A stretch of DNA of 64,000 nucleotides from Ryuthela nishihirai (Eukaryota > Arthropoda > Arachnida > Araneae > Heptathelidae), in the NCBI GenBank assembly GCA_038380435.1, contig JAWZYU010000025.1:50476691-50540690 (forward strand), given 5' to 3'. A program made the translations under genes and the position numbers. A model generated the notes under the pieces. That model saw only the letters and a list, made by a program, of their open reading frames with translations. It did not search any database and was not told where the DNA came from. Positions within the stretch are counted from its first letter, which is position 1; every line of letters begins with the position of its first letter. Of the stretch, positions 33,605 to 45,074 are shown piece after piece.

Positions 33605-33868
33605 GACTCGAGCTTGGAGGCTCAGTCGGTAGCGCTCCAGGCTCGTAATTTGCAGTTCCCAGGTTCGAGTTCCACCAGAACAGCAATGAGATTTATCTCC
33701 ATAAAATTCCTTTCCTGTCAATAGGAAGCACCAATGGAGGACTTGGAAAGGCCGCCGTCCATCTGATGAGACTTTAAGCCCATGTGCTGGAGAGCCATGC
33801 CCTTTCCACGTTAAAGAGCACATTAACATAGTCTTGACGGGAGTCAACCATCTGTCTCCTAACAACTC
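33605..33868 (+). mobile_element. SINE1, truncated at an RTE end
   Basis: Head GGCTCAGTCGGTAGCGCTCC and B box GGTTCGAGTTCC are present. The copy stops after CTGTCTCCTAACAACTCTCC, where the (ATC)n of an RTE begins. Confidence 0.85.
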
Positions 33869-33870
33869 TC

Positions 33871-34130
33871 CGGCGAATCATCATCATCATCATCTTCAAG
33901 CAGCCATGGGCTACGGAGGTCCAACCATATTATGTTATTTAATTCTTCAAATACATCTCTCTTTAGCTACATCTGCTGCATCTCGCCACTGTAGACCAAT
34001 TCTAGCGAGGTCGTATTTGACTCTGTCCTCCCACTGCATCCTAGGTTTCCCACTCTTTCCGAGGCCTTTAGGCACACTGTTCATAACACTATTCACTAAT
34101 CTATAGTTATGCATACGGGCAACATGGCCA
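33871..34130 (-). pseudogene. RTE 3' end, short copy
   Basis: The minus strand has (GAT)n at its 3' end, then blocks matching the RTE C-terminus (complement of GGCTACGGAGGTCCAACC, GCAACATGGCC). About 260 bp, 5'-truncated, with an inverted snap-back at the 5' end. Confidence 0.85.
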
Positions 34131-34148
34131 TATGCATAACTATAGATT
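34098..34148. repeat. Perfect 18-bp snap-back at RTE 5' end
   Basis: AATCTATAGTTATGCATA (34098-34115) is repeated inverted and perfect at 34131-34148, with a 15-bp loop. It joins the truncated RTE to the next sequence; ACTATAG repeats follow. Confidence 0.95.
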
Positions 34149-34300
34149 ACTATAGATAACTATAGAACCGGCTACCAGTCTTTCTATCTGCCTCTCTGTC
34201 TGCCTGTGACTGTTGATCTGCTATCTGTCTGTTTTGTTCTCTGCTTTTCTGTTCTGCTGAATTTCCATCTGTCTCTCTGTATGTGACTCTCTCTCTTCCA

Positions 34301-34691
34301 TAGGGGCGGGGGTGGCTCAGTCGGTAGCGCGCCAGGCTCGTAATCTGTAGTTCCCAGGTTCCAGTCCCAGCTGGGTTAGTGTTGAGGTTTATCTCCGCAA
34401 AATTTCCCCGCCCTGCCCACGGTCAGTAGGGGACACCGATGGGCTTGGAAAGGCCGCCGTCCGTCGGATGGGACTTTAAGCCGTGGCCCCGTGTGCGGGA
34501 GAGCCATACCCTGTGCACGTTAAAGAACACGCTGGATGGCCTTGACGGGAGGCTACCATCTGTCTCCCAACAGCTGTTCCAGTGGGTCCCCTCCCCCAAC
34601 CTTCTCTGAGCCTTCGGGGTCCATGTGGCCTGGCCATTTAGCCCATGGTGTGCAAAAAAGTGCCGCTCAGAGGTAAAACAACCCAACCCAA
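34301..34691 (+). mobile_element. SINE1, full-length copy
   Basis: Near-consensus, with TSD CTCTCTCTTCCA at 34289-34300 and 34692-34703. Confidence 0.93.
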
Positions 34692-34799
34692 CTCTCTCTT
34701 CCACAGTTTTGTTGCTCAGCATATCTCTGATATTTATCTGAATTTGTAGATTATTGTTTAGTTCATCTCTCTGCTTAATAGACCGTCTATCTGCGTAAA

Positions 34800-34998
34800 A
34801 AAAAAATAAATAAATACCCCCTCAAGCAGCTGCTTGCCACAGAGGTCTGACAGGAGCCTGTCAGTTTATATGCCACAGTAGTAGGTCTGTGAGGATGGCA
34901 GGACCTCAGCAGAAAAATGCCACGAACATCCATGCCTTATCCGGGGCTCGAACCCAGGTCCCGTAGATCAGTAGCCAAGCGCGCTAACCACTCGGCCA
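34800..34998 (-). mobile_element. SINE2, full-length copy
   Basis: (AAAT)n tail at the left, body, and tRNA head ending AACCACTCGGCCACT at the right. Confidence 0.92.
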
Positions 34999-35819
34999 CT
35001 CTTGTTGATCTGCTTATCAGTTTCTCTGTCGGTCTATTTGTCCACTGCTCTTTCTGCCTGCCCATCAACCACTTCATATGCTCCTCGCCAATTGCTTACC
35101 GAAGCTATTCGCCCTCAAAGATCCGTCAAAAATCTGAAAACTCTTTATCGATTGTCTATAGATTGCTTAAAGGAATTAAAATAAGTGCGGGTAATAATAA
35201 CAAGAGAAAAAAAAAAAATCCTCGCTTCCAAAAGGCGCTTGCTTTTCTACTGTCGCAGCTTGTGGATGAGTATCAGAGGCAAGAAATGTGCCGTATTAGA
35301 TGCGGTATGTGATTACCATCGATATCCCGTTGCTCCTTTCTCCCACCTGAAGCGGTTCCTCGCGGGCTCCTTCTCCCGAATGCAAAGCAAACGGCTGTCT
35401 CCGCGAAGCGTGTTGGGAGAGAAATGAATTTTACATGAATTCCTAGCTTCATCCAATAATCACCCGAGACAGACGTGGGCGTTGCGAACGATATGTGAAG
35501 CTATCATTTTCCACTCATTTCATCAAGACTCGGAACAAATGGGAAAACCAAGAGCAGCTATCTGACCATGGATGAAGACGCATCCCAACATCTCTCTCTC
35601 TCCCACGTGCTTGCCGAGCTTTCTGTTATTTCCACCGGGGTCCAATATTTCTGGGTATGCGAGAGAACGACACAGTAAGCAGTCGCGCGCGCATGGGTAC
35701 AAAAGGAAAACGTATCCACGCGCCAGTAGGATCCCCCCCCCCCTCCCAACTGGTCCTCTCTCTCTCCTCTACTAGTCCTCCTCTACCTTACAAGTGACGC
35801 TGGATCAGGAGAAATGAAA
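34999..35819. other. Single-copy DNA, no gene recognised
   Basis: Mixed composition. Overlapping open frames at 34917-35430 and 35558-35775 include SINE2 sequence or low-complexity C and CT tracts (35738, 35755). Confidence 0.4.
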
Positions 35820-36175
35820 ATTTAATTTCGACGCAAGCCGCATCCGTGAAGATGCCCATTAAATTACCATTACTGGTGTGGCGGGCCGGCCGGGTGCCGC
35901 TGTGGGTGACAGCGCCAGGGCAGGGGGACGCCGGCAAAGCGGTGCAGGTGGCATTAAAAACCCATCAGTTAAGACCCCCCCTTTCCGTCCCCTCTTCAAG
36001 CCTTTGCCAGTTCTGTCCGCCAGGCCTGGATCAAATGAGACAGCCTCTTGTCTAACGGCGCAGCAGGTCCTGACAGCGGTGCACGCCTGCAGGGCCTGTT
36101 TCACGTCCGCTATGCCGAGACAAATTAAGCCTAATGTATTCGGAATTGGCAAATTTATAACGTTGCGCTCGTTTA
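35820..36175. promoter_or_regulatory. Candidate conserved non-coding element
   Basis: Unusually GC-rich for this window (35880-36110) and bounded by homeodomain-like AT cores: GCCCATTAAATTACCATTAC at 35850, GGCATTAAAAACCC at 35950, CAAATTAAGCCTAATGTATT at 36121. Frames of 70-134 codons cross it on both strands without a recognised domain. It is free of SINEs. The enhancer idea is inferred from look only. Confidence 0.35.
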
Positions 36176-36765
36176 GAGAAACAGAGAGGCTTTACCCCCC
36201 TCCCCCTCCTACTCCCCTCCCCCTTTCCGTTTCTTCTTTTCCTCTGTTTCTAGCTCTTCCCTACTTTTGTGCTTGTTGTTGAATCTGGCAACCGTACCCC
36301 TTCTGGGGGGGGGGGGACTCTTCATCTGTAGAGGGTAGGCAATTGTTTTGTTTAAAGCTCTGTTATCATTTCATGCAATCCTCTATCTCTCTTTTTTTTA
36401 GTTTTTTTTTTTCATCCGTTTGGCTTTTTCTTTTTCGGTCCCCCACCTCTGCCCCCACGTCTTTTGACGTTTTATCGTGGATATTGTTATTTTATATTCG
36501 CTGCAGTGTTGAATTGCTTAATGATCAGTAAGAGAGAGCTACTCTCCTAAGTTTATCCGAGAACTTAGAGGAAGTTTTCCTTAGCAGGAGTCAATGATTC
36601 CGAGGAGTCGGGAAAACATAATCGTTAAGAACACATGCTTGGCTTCTTTAGTCTGATTCCCACACTGCAGTGGGATGCTCAGCTCTCAGCGTCCGTTTAC
36701 GAAGAGAGAAATGTTGACGCCACACTCTTCTTTCGGCTGCCGTAGAAGGAGCCTTCTTGATTGCA
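36176..36765. other. Single-copy DNA with C, G and T tracts
   Basis: CT-rich at 36190-36250, G run at 36305-36315, T runs at 36395-36410. Nothing else recognised. Confidence 0.4.
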
Positions 36766-36859
36766 GCACATTAAGCTCCTAACTTCGAATTCAATACGAA
36801 ATAGAATTGCAAGTGCAATTCTATTTCGTATTGAATTCGAAGTTAGGAGCTTAATGTGC
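36766..36859. repeat. Near-perfect palindrome with 46-bp arms
   Basis: Arms 36766-36811 and 36814-36859 are perfect inverted copies separated by 2 bp (AG). Just after it, TTATTAAGTGACTTAT is repeated three times to 36930. No TSD or known terminal motif seen. Confidence 0.97.
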
Positions 36860-36992
36860 TTATTAAGTGACTTATTTCTGAAATTTTATTATTAAGTGAC
36901 TTATATTATTAAGTGACTTATTTCTGAAACGGGAAAAAAGACGAGAACTGTTTGTCTGGCAAGCTTCATTCTTGTATAAGAAGCGATTATGT

Positions 36993-37358
36993 TGTTGGGT
37001 TGTTTTACCTCTGAACGGCACTTTTTGCACACACACAGTGGACTAAATGGCCAGGTCATAAGGACCCCTGAGGCTCAGAGTTGGGAGGGAGAAGCAGATC
37101 CGCTGGACATCTGTTAAGAGACAAACGGAAAACGTAATCCAAAAGTAATCCCGTAAAGGTATTCCAAAGTATTCTTTAACGTGCACAGGGTATGGCTCTC
37201 CTGGGACCACGGCTTACATCTTATCTGGTTGACGGCATTTTTTTTAGTCCACCAGTATCCCATTTCTGACTGAGACAGGGATTTTAAATTTTGAGGTTAT
37301 CACAGTTTCGAATTGGACATGGAAACTGCAGATTATGAGCTTCGCACAGCAACTGACT
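36993..37358 (-). mobile_element. SINE1, old diverged copy
   Basis: TTGGGTTGTTTTACCTCTG tail, TCTTTAACGTGCACAGGG core, and a decayed head (GCAGATTATGAGCTTCGCAC). It lies head-to-head with the next copy. Confidence 0.85.
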
Positions 37359-37364
37359 GGGTTG

Positions 37365-37735
37365 GGTTGAGTGGCTTTGTCGGTAGCGCGCCAGGTTCGT
37401 AATCCACAGTTACAGGTTCGAGTCCCAACTGGGTCATCTTTGAGATTTATCTTCACAAAACTCCCCAACCTGCCCACGGTCAGTAGGGAACACTTGTGGC
37501 TTGAAAAGGCCGCTGTCCGTTGGATGGGACGTTAAGCCGTGGCTCCGTGTGCGGGAGAGCCATACCTTGTGCACGTTAAAGAACACGCTGGATGGCCTTA
37601 ACGGAAGGTTACCATCTATCTTCCAATAGCTGCTCCAGTGGGTCCCCTCCCTCAACTTTCTCTGAGCCTCGAGGTCATTGTGACCTGGACATTTACCCAT
37701 TGTGTGCCAAAAAGTGCCGCTTAGAGGTAAAACAC
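37365..37735 (+). mobile_element. SINE1, full-length copy
   Basis: Head TTGAGTGGCTTTGTCGGTAG, core GGGACGTTAAGCCGTGG, tail CTTAGAGGTAAAACACAC. Confidence 0.9.
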
Positions 37736-37751
37736 ACAAATGTAGCCACAT

Positions 37752-37800
37752 AATGGGCTAAATGGTCAGGTCACAAGGATCCTAAATGCTCAGAGAAGGT
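37752..37800 (-). mobile_element. SINE1 tail fragment
   Basis: AATGGGCTAAATGGTCAGGTC then CTCAGAGAAGGTT, ending at a C/T run. Confidence 0.75.
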
Positions 37801-38034
37801 TCTCCCCCCACCTTTTTTTTTTTTCAATAATTTTTATTTGCATATTTAAGTTTTTTAATGTTCTGTTGATGGTAAAAAAACTTAAGGTTGTGATAGCTTG
37901 ATAGAAAAAAACGACACGATACATCATGGAATCAGTTTTGAAATCTTCAAACAAAAACTGGCATGTCGAGACTGATTCCGTTCGATTGGAAAATAAGATC
38001 CAATGGATACTAATGGAGGATCTAGATCAGAAAA

Positions 38035-38535
38035 CTATGCCGCATACGTAACTGAAATGGAAGGGAGGACCTCATAGGTTACTGAAATGAAAGGGACGGC
38101 CGCTAGGTAACTGATATGGAAGTGAGCATAGAAAATGGAAATGGAAGAAAAGGCCGATAGGTAACTAAAATGGGAGGGTCGCATAGGTAACTGAAAATAG
38201 AAGGGAGAGCCAATAGTTAACTGAAATAGAAGGGAGAGCCGATAAGTAACCGAAATGGAAGAGAGCATAGGTAACTGAAATGGAAGGGAGCATAGGTAAC
38301 TGAAATGGAAGGGAAGGCAGATAGGTAACTGAAATGGAAGGGAGGGCCTCATAGGTTACTGTAATGAAAGGGAGGGCCGATAGGTAACTGAAATGAAAGG
38401 GATGGTCCCATATGTAACTGAAGTAGAAGGGAGGGCCGTTTAACTAAAATGGGAGGGCCGCATAGATAACTGAAAATGGAAGGGAGGGCCAATAGATAAC
38501 TGAAATAGAAGGGAGGGCCGATAGGTACCTGAAAC
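38035..38535. repeat. About 29-bp variable tandem repeat, about 18 units
   Basis: Units are built on TAACTGAAATGGAAGGGAGG plus GCCGATAGG, with unit lengths of about 21-29 bp. Minus-strand frames across it (FQLPIGPPFHFSYL-like) are repeat translations. Confidence 0.9.
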
Positions 38536-38737
38536 GGAAGAGCAGGCCACCAAAGAAATATATAAAGTGTAAGCATAAACAAAGCCAAAAAACAACTAAA
38601 GTGAAACATAATAATCATCCGGTTAGTTAATCCTGAGAATGCTGGTTCTGCTGTTTTCTAAGTTCTGCTTTTATGAGGATCAAATAACTGAAATAAAATC
38701 TGAGGATGGACTAACTGAAAATCAAATTCACAGGGTG

Positions 38738-39123
38738 GTTGGGTTGTTTTACCTCTGAGCGGCACTTTTTTTGCACACCATGGGCTAAATGGCCAGGTCA
38801 CAAGGACCCCGAAGGCTCAGAGAAGGTTGGGGGAGGGGACCCACTGGAAAAGCTGTTGGGAGACAGATCGTAACCTCCCGTCAAAGCCATCCAGCGTGTT
38901 CTTTAACGTGCACAGGGTATGGCTCTCCCACACACGGGGCCACGGCTTAACGTCACACCCGACGGACGGCGGCCTTTCCAAGCCCATCGGTGTCCCCTAC
39001 TGACCGTGGTCAGAGCGGGGAATTTTGCGGAGATAAATCTCAACGCTGACCCAGCTGGGTCTCGAACCTGCGAACTACAGATTACGAGCCTGGCGCGCTA
39101 CCGACTGAGCCACCCCCGCCCCC
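38738..39123 (-). mobile_element. SINE1, full-length copy
   Basis: Perfect 12-bp TSD ATTCACAGGGTG at 38726-38737 and 39124-39135. Confidence 0.95.
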
Positions 39124-39201
39124 ATTCACAGGGTGAACTAGGCGCAAACAGAAATCTGAGAATGAGCAAATCGAAACAAAATTCTGAGAATGGACTAATG
39201 G

Positions 39202-39577
39202 TTTGGGTTGGGTTGTTTTACCTCTGAGCGGCACTTTTTTGCACACCATGGGCTAAATGGCCAGGTCACATGGACCCCGAAGGCTCAGAGAAGGTTGGGG
39301 GAGGGGACCCACTGGAACAGCTGTTGGGAGGCAGATGGTAGCCTCCCGTCAAGGCCATCCAGCGTGTTCTTTAACGTGCAAAGGGCCGTTAAGCCGTGGC
39401 CCCGTGCTCTCCCGCACACGGGGCCACGGCTTAACGTCCCATCCGACGGACGGCGGCCTTTCCAAGCCCATCGGTGTCCCCTACTGACCGTGGGCAGGGC
39501 GGGGAATTTTGCGGAGATAAATCTCAACGCTGACCCAGCTGGGACTCGAACCTGGGAACTACAGATTACGAGCCTGG
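39202..39577 (-). mobile_element. SINE1, tail-side part, host of the 7.1-kb element
   Basis: Near-consensus SINE1 up to GATTACGAGCCTGG, where the TIR of the large element begins. Left TSD ATGGACTAATGG at 39190-39201; its partner is at 46742-46753. An extra short inverted copy of GCCGTTAAGCCGTGGCCCCG lies inside the core near 39386. Confidence 0.94.
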
Positions 39578-40732
39578 CCAACACCACCTAGAGGAGAAGG
39601 CCGTACCACTGATTTGTGACGTCAGCATTACTAGACCGGACTGCCGGCAGAATAGATTGAGAGATAGCTTATCCTTGTTAATAGAACTTCCCATTTAGAT
39701 TTTGAATATTCACTAATAAATCATTAAAATAATTTGTTTTCATATAATTAAAAAAAAAATCCCACATTTTTCTAATTTTTTTTTTAGAGATAACTTTTTT
39801 TTTGCTTTGACTAGTATTGTAAACCATTAATTACCGTTTCCGATTATACAAGCTTTAAATTATTATTTAGATAATAACACTCTTTAAATGTTCGGAAATT
39901 TCAAAACTTTTAACGAATTTTGCAAACGATCGATTAATGTATTGAACAAGTACTAAATTTTCACTCTTAAAGGATTCTAGAAGAGCGAAATATATTTAGA
40001 AAAAAACTACTTGTTACAAAATACCACAGATATCTATTTTTTTTCACAAATATGTATGTATATATATATGAGGTCTAAAACATTATTTAATGAAAACATA
40101 TGTTTCAATATTGCATATTTTAAGAAAAACAACCAACAAATTCCACATTAAAAATACTTTTATTTACAATATGAGAAAACAAATATATATAGGATACACA
40201 TTACAATGAAACAAATATTTCATTGTTTACTTTATTTTTAAGAAAATTGTGCAATTAAAACAGGAAAATTCACCAATCATATGGGAGAATTTTTAAGCAA
40301 TATGAAGGAACTTAATATTGTGCAATACTATTTAAATTGAAAAGGAAAATTTTATGATATTCAATTCATCCCTGTTGAACTCTTTTTTTTTTTAAATAGT
40401 TTAATAATGAAAGCTGTTTTTAAAATGCATCACATTAATAAAAACTGTTTCTAGGACAACTATGACTTTTAAATAAAAAGAAAAGAAAAATTGCTTTCCC
40501 AAACTTTTTCACCCTAATGCATATTAAAACTAATTTCTTCACATAACATAGAAATTTTTATCCTTTTTGCTATTATAATAAACTTTAATAATAGGAAAAA
40601 AAAATTCTGAAGAAACATGAAAGCAACATCTAAATACATGTGGTCAAAAGGTTTGAACAGATTCAAAATACAACAGAAATATAAAATACAATGAGTATTA
40701 TACAATGTAAAGGTCACATTGAAATATCCATA

Positions 40733-41432
40733 TACACTCAGTAATTATGAAACCTAATTCCATGTTATGTCAATGGAAAGCTAATTTCAAACCTTTGTAA
40801 CTTTTAAAATGAGCTTTTATGAAAAAAAAATGAAATGAAGATGAATTAAAGATCTCAATCAAATTTATCTAAATCTATGTTCATTAAAAATCAAAGAATT
40901 ATGAAAACTGGGATATTTAATATGAAATAAAATTTAAAATATTGATCTGGGAAGTAGTTGAAATAAGTTAATCTCAAAACAGTATCCCATATTAAATTTT
41001 ATTAGCATAGTTTTAGCAGAAAATGTAACAATTATTTAAATTTTCACCAACTCTGCAGAATGCGCATTACTGTTTAAGATGTTGATATATAGTAAAATAC
41101 CCCTTCAAACAGCTGCTTACAACAGAGGTCTGACATGAGCCTGTAAGTTTATATGCCATAGTAGGTCTGTGAGGATGGCGGAAACTCGGCAGAGAAACAA
41201 CACGAACAACCATGCCTTACCTAGGGCTCGAACCCAGGTTAGTAACCAAGCGAAGCCTCTTTAAATACTAAATGAATATTATTGGAATATAGAAAATTAA
41301 GATAGATTTTTAACTTATATATATTCAGTCATATTTTCCCATGAAATGTTTATTTTAGAAATTACAGAGCTTTGAAATTATCTTTCCATTGACATAACAT
41401 GGGATTGGTTGGTCATAATTAACAGAGTGTAT
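40733..41432. mobile_element. 700-bp MITE with about 60-bp TIRs
   Basis: The left arm TACACTCAGTAATTATGAAA... runs to GGAAAGCTAATTTCAAA (about 40795). The right arm is its imperfect inverse, ending GAGTGTA (41370-41432). TA at the termini suggests Tc1/mariner type. An old SINE2 lies inside. A related left end is at 8823. Confidence 0.8.
41096..41262 (-). mobile_element. SINE2, degenerate copy
   Basis: CCCCTTCAAACAGCTGCTTAC, GTCTGACATGAGCCTGTAAG and a head GGCTCGAACCCAGG followed by a deletion. More diverged than other SINE2 copies. Confidence 0.85.
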
Positions 41433-42181
41433 ATGGGGTAGTTTCATGGCAGCAAACACAGACTTTTATAACACAGAATTGAAAATATTTATGATAATAT
41501 ATTTGTACATACATGTAATAAGAAAATATTTAACTTGTAAAATTTGCAGCTATATATATAATTAGTAGAATTGTAGCATCATCAGCAACTCAGATTTAAT
41601 GACATTGCAAAACTTGAATTGAGTAAAATTAAAGTACTACAAGCAATATATATCAACTATTGAACATTTTACTAACATTGAATAGATAGAATTAGCATCT
41701 AAAATTTTCTTATATTTTTATAGAGGTCAAGCTGTTTCAAATGATTCAGTATACTCCAAATGTGCAAATCAAATTGAAGAATTAAAAAAATATCTAGATG
41801 TCATTTACATAAAGGTTGATGAAGTGGCAAAAATAAACTACACCAGTAGGTTCTTAATAGGCTTCCTTCCCAAAGGCAAGTCGACAAAATAACTTTAAAT
41901 TTGTATGGGGTCAAAAATATACAGAACAGAAAAAAATGTTTTGCTATTTTGTAAAGAGCATATACTTAACATGCCTGGAAACATATTAAATAAAAACATT
42001 ATTCTAATCTTGACCTTCTGCAGAGTTTTTTAAATTTAAGTCATTAACTATTATGCATATCTTAACTGCCATATCTGGTGAAGATGCTTTCAAATGCTAA
42101 GAGCAACAGGGTATATTTCCTTTATAAACAGATATCCTTACACCAAAATTTTAATATTACTTGAACTCACTATCAGTGTGA

Positions 42182-42462
42182 AACCAATTATTAACAAAGA
42201 ACTTGGAGGAAGAAAATATGTATCAGAACCAGTACAAGGTTTCTAATAACATAGTCAATCATCTCCCTCCAAGCAGAAACTGACATCCCCCCAATGATAC
42301 AGAAAACCTTATTGATCTGTTGACCAGGCTAGTTCATAGGCATATCAAACACCCATTGGCAATCACTATTAGAAATTTAAAAAATCCTACATTTGCAAGG
42401 CAGAAGAAGCCACATTTGCAAGGCAGAAGATATGCATATATATTAAAGAAAATCAAGGAATA
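42182..42462 (+). other. Coding-like stretch with one stop, unassigned
   Basis: On the plus strand about 93 codons are open except for one TGA: a first part ending VSNNIVNHLPPSRN, then HPPNDTENLIDLLTRLVHRH and a basic end RRYAYILKKIKE before TAA. That is long for DNA this AT-rich. I do not recognise the family. It could be a captured or decayed gene piece, or chance. Confidence 0.3.
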
Positions 42463-43929
42463 AATTAACTTCCTAAATCTCCCATGGCTTTTACAAAAAC
42501 CAAAGATTGACACTTAAGTTTTCTGCTTATAATGTTCTCAATTTAAAGTAAGGAAGGAAAAATAATATTCAGAAAATTCTATTTGCAGTTTAATGAGTTT
42601 CAGTTGATCATTTCATCCAGAAACTGGTGGTATATGTTCCAACAGAAAATTATAAATTTCATACCCCACTAAATGCATGTATAACAGAAGCAATGAAATG
42701 GATTGGAAAGAAAACCATATACAGTCACATACTGCATCCATACTGAATAGCTGTCCAAACAAAAGCATCCACCCCAAGTATTTGATACATTGATAAAAAA
42801 ATTTAAAGACAACCAAAAATATAATTTATCTTCAGGGGTCCAGCCATAAGAGTATAGTAGGAAGTGAAAATGTTGTGGAATTGGCAAAAGATCACTCAAA
42901 AGTAACACTAAACACAATATTAAGAAAAAACCTACTGACAAGTGCAGGTAGAGATTCCCTTTGATCATAGATTTAGCTACAAAAGACATGAAATCAGTAA
43001 AATAAAAATGAAATAAATCTAGTTGACCCTGTACAGTAGCAAAATATAGTTAAAGGAACTGAAAATAGCTATTGCAGCTTGCATGCAATAAAATTTCCAC
43101 TAAAATATTGCAAAACATTTGACAATAAAGTTAACCAGTTTTTGTGTCTAAAAAACAATGGTTGAAACAATAGCACACCATTCCAAAGGGTTTTCCACCA
43201 TTGTATTCATTGGGCTATAATTATTTGAAGGTGGGTCTATGATGTTGTGGAGACTTTTCCATTACAGTGTATCATTACTTTCCAAAAAGCTTCATGCTAA
43301 CTGATGAAAATGACAACCAGCTATTTTTACCTCCCTCCAAATTTGATATTTCTTAACCTACTTTTTAACATTAGGTACTTTCAGGTACTTGCAGACTAAC
43401 CAAGTACACGAGCAGATGGACAATCCAGAGACTCGTGTAATAAGAAAAATCAAACAGCATGCTTTATAGAAGATCCACGTTCAATTCCTGTGGAAATTGT
43501 TTTCCAGATATTAAAGATGAATGAAGATTAATAATTTCTTTATTTAATTATCTTTATTTAACAGTTTAAAATAAATTATCTGCATTGGGTGAAATTAAGA
43601 CATTGGATTCTGGACTCAATAAAATATTTACTTAAAAATATATTTACTTAAAAATATCAACCACTGATATCAAATTTGTAACATGATTGAGATTACCAAA
43701 CATAAATTTTTGAATTATACTAAATCTCATAAGAGTAATTTTTAAGGTGTGAAATTAGACAATCAGCATTTTGACTTTAACACAATATCAAATTGTATAA
43801 AAATCTTAATATAATTTTCTCAAAGTGAAAGTAACATATACAAATTAATCCACAGTACCTCATTGATTTACTAACATTTAATCACTATCAAACTCCTTAA
43901 GTATTATGATGATAATGAGTATTGTGGAA

Positions 43930-44018
43930 AAATTACCTTGAGCCAGGTGAGATCCAAACACATAACCACCAGACGTAGGGTTACTCGATGCCAGTGTTAT
44001 AAAAGGAGGATATGCTTT
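43930..44018 (-). mobile_element. SINE4-like tRNA relic
   Basis: ACCTTGAGCCAGGTGAGATCC resembles the end of the better copy at 59482-59562 (CCTTGAGCCGGGAGGAATAC). On the minus strand it can be read as a short spliced exon, but the match to a tRNA-type repeat makes that unlikely. Confidence 0.45.
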
Positions 44019-44329
44019 CTTTGTGAAATAAAATAAGTTTTTTCATACTAAGTTTTTTGCCAAGTACTAACAGTTGAGTCAAAAAAATAATACTCATTAA
44101 ATATACTATAAAATATATGGTGCAGTGATTTTTATTCCTATTTCATAAACAATCAAAGGTTATTTCTACTAAAGTGTCATAATGATTAGTAACTATGCAC
44201 TGTCATAAAAGGTAAACTTTCTGTTACTTCAAACTCTGACTGAGGTAGTGGTCAGCAATGATTTCAGTTTTGGGCGTAATATTTTTTTAAAGTGTATTTG
44301 TGGATGCTTTAAAAGTAGTTGAAGAGTAC

Positions 44330-44441
44330 CTCTCCATCAGTATATGGATACTTTAGAGGTCAGAAACACTCTCCCAGTTTTCATGTCAAACATGCTGGTT
44401 TCTCTTTCAACATCAGATGGTGCAAAGTGGAGTTCACACAC
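44330..44441 (-). pseudogene. THAP domain, exon 2
   Basis: The minus strand has an acceptor (TTTTGCATACATAG) and then VCELHFAPSDVERE, which supplies the third cysteine and the histidine (C-x2-H) of the C2CH THAP zinc finger, followed by TSMFDMKTGRVFLTS. In frame it stops soon after, at 44337 (TGA). A frame change near GTGTTTCTGACC would let it run into PLKYPYTDGE and a possible donor (GAG/GTACTC) at 44329. The exon joins in phase 0 with exon 1 only if exon 1 is read past its frameshift. It lies about 1.9 kb from exon 1. THAP domains bind DNA; which partner protein followed is unknown because no later exon was found. Confidence 0.75.
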
Positions 44442-45074
44442 CTATGTATGCAAAAGAAATATTGAGAATATGTACAAAAAACCTCTGATGAATGATAAAC
44501 ATTAAAACAAAAATCCAAACACCAGGAATATTCACCTAAATAACACCAGTGAATATTCACTAAAAAATTTTATTCAGAACTGAAGACTTTTTACCTTCGA
44601 AAGTAAAAGCTATAATTGTATTCAAAACAATTCTATAATCAGTGTATTTTCTAAGATTTCAATAAAAATCCATGGTTAAAAGAATGAATTCTCCCAAGGA
44701 ATGCACCTATTCTACCAGTAAGCTGGTTTTTCTCAATATTTCTAGCACTTCTTTTATCATATATAGTTCACCTTGAAACTAATGCTAACCATCTAATAGC
44801 ATTCCACTGCTAGTACTAACCATAAAGTGCTTTTGGTAATGCCACTATAAGGTGATAATGTAAAATAAAATGCGAAAAATCATACTGAGATGAAAATCAT
44901 TTAAAACAACACTCTTATGAATGAAAGTTTAAAGGTTTGAAATATTCCAGTCCAGGAATTGAGCCTGAAAACAACTCCAGTAATAAGTTTATTGTTTCAG
45001 ACAATTTCCTCTTACTGTAATTTTCAGTTTATTAGGCATAAATTTGTTTATATAGACAGCACCTGGTATTATAC

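Noticed and set aside
42613..42989. A hydrophobic minus-strand membrane protein
   Set aside because: AT-rich DNA encodes Phe/Leu/Ile-rich peptides by composition; no conserved motif.
43380..43500. Plus-strand peptide YLQTNQVHEQMDNPETRVIR as a coding exon
   Set aside because: It overlaps a tRNA-like layout (GATCCACGTTCAATTCC resembling a B box) and stops soon after; more likely an old SINE head.
43937..44018. A short minus-strand exon (KAYPPFITLASSNPTSGG..FGSHLAQ) with acceptor and donor, resembling a RanBP3-like segment
   Set aside because: The same stretch matches a tRNA-type repeat also seen at 59482-59562, so the splice-like edges are probably chance.
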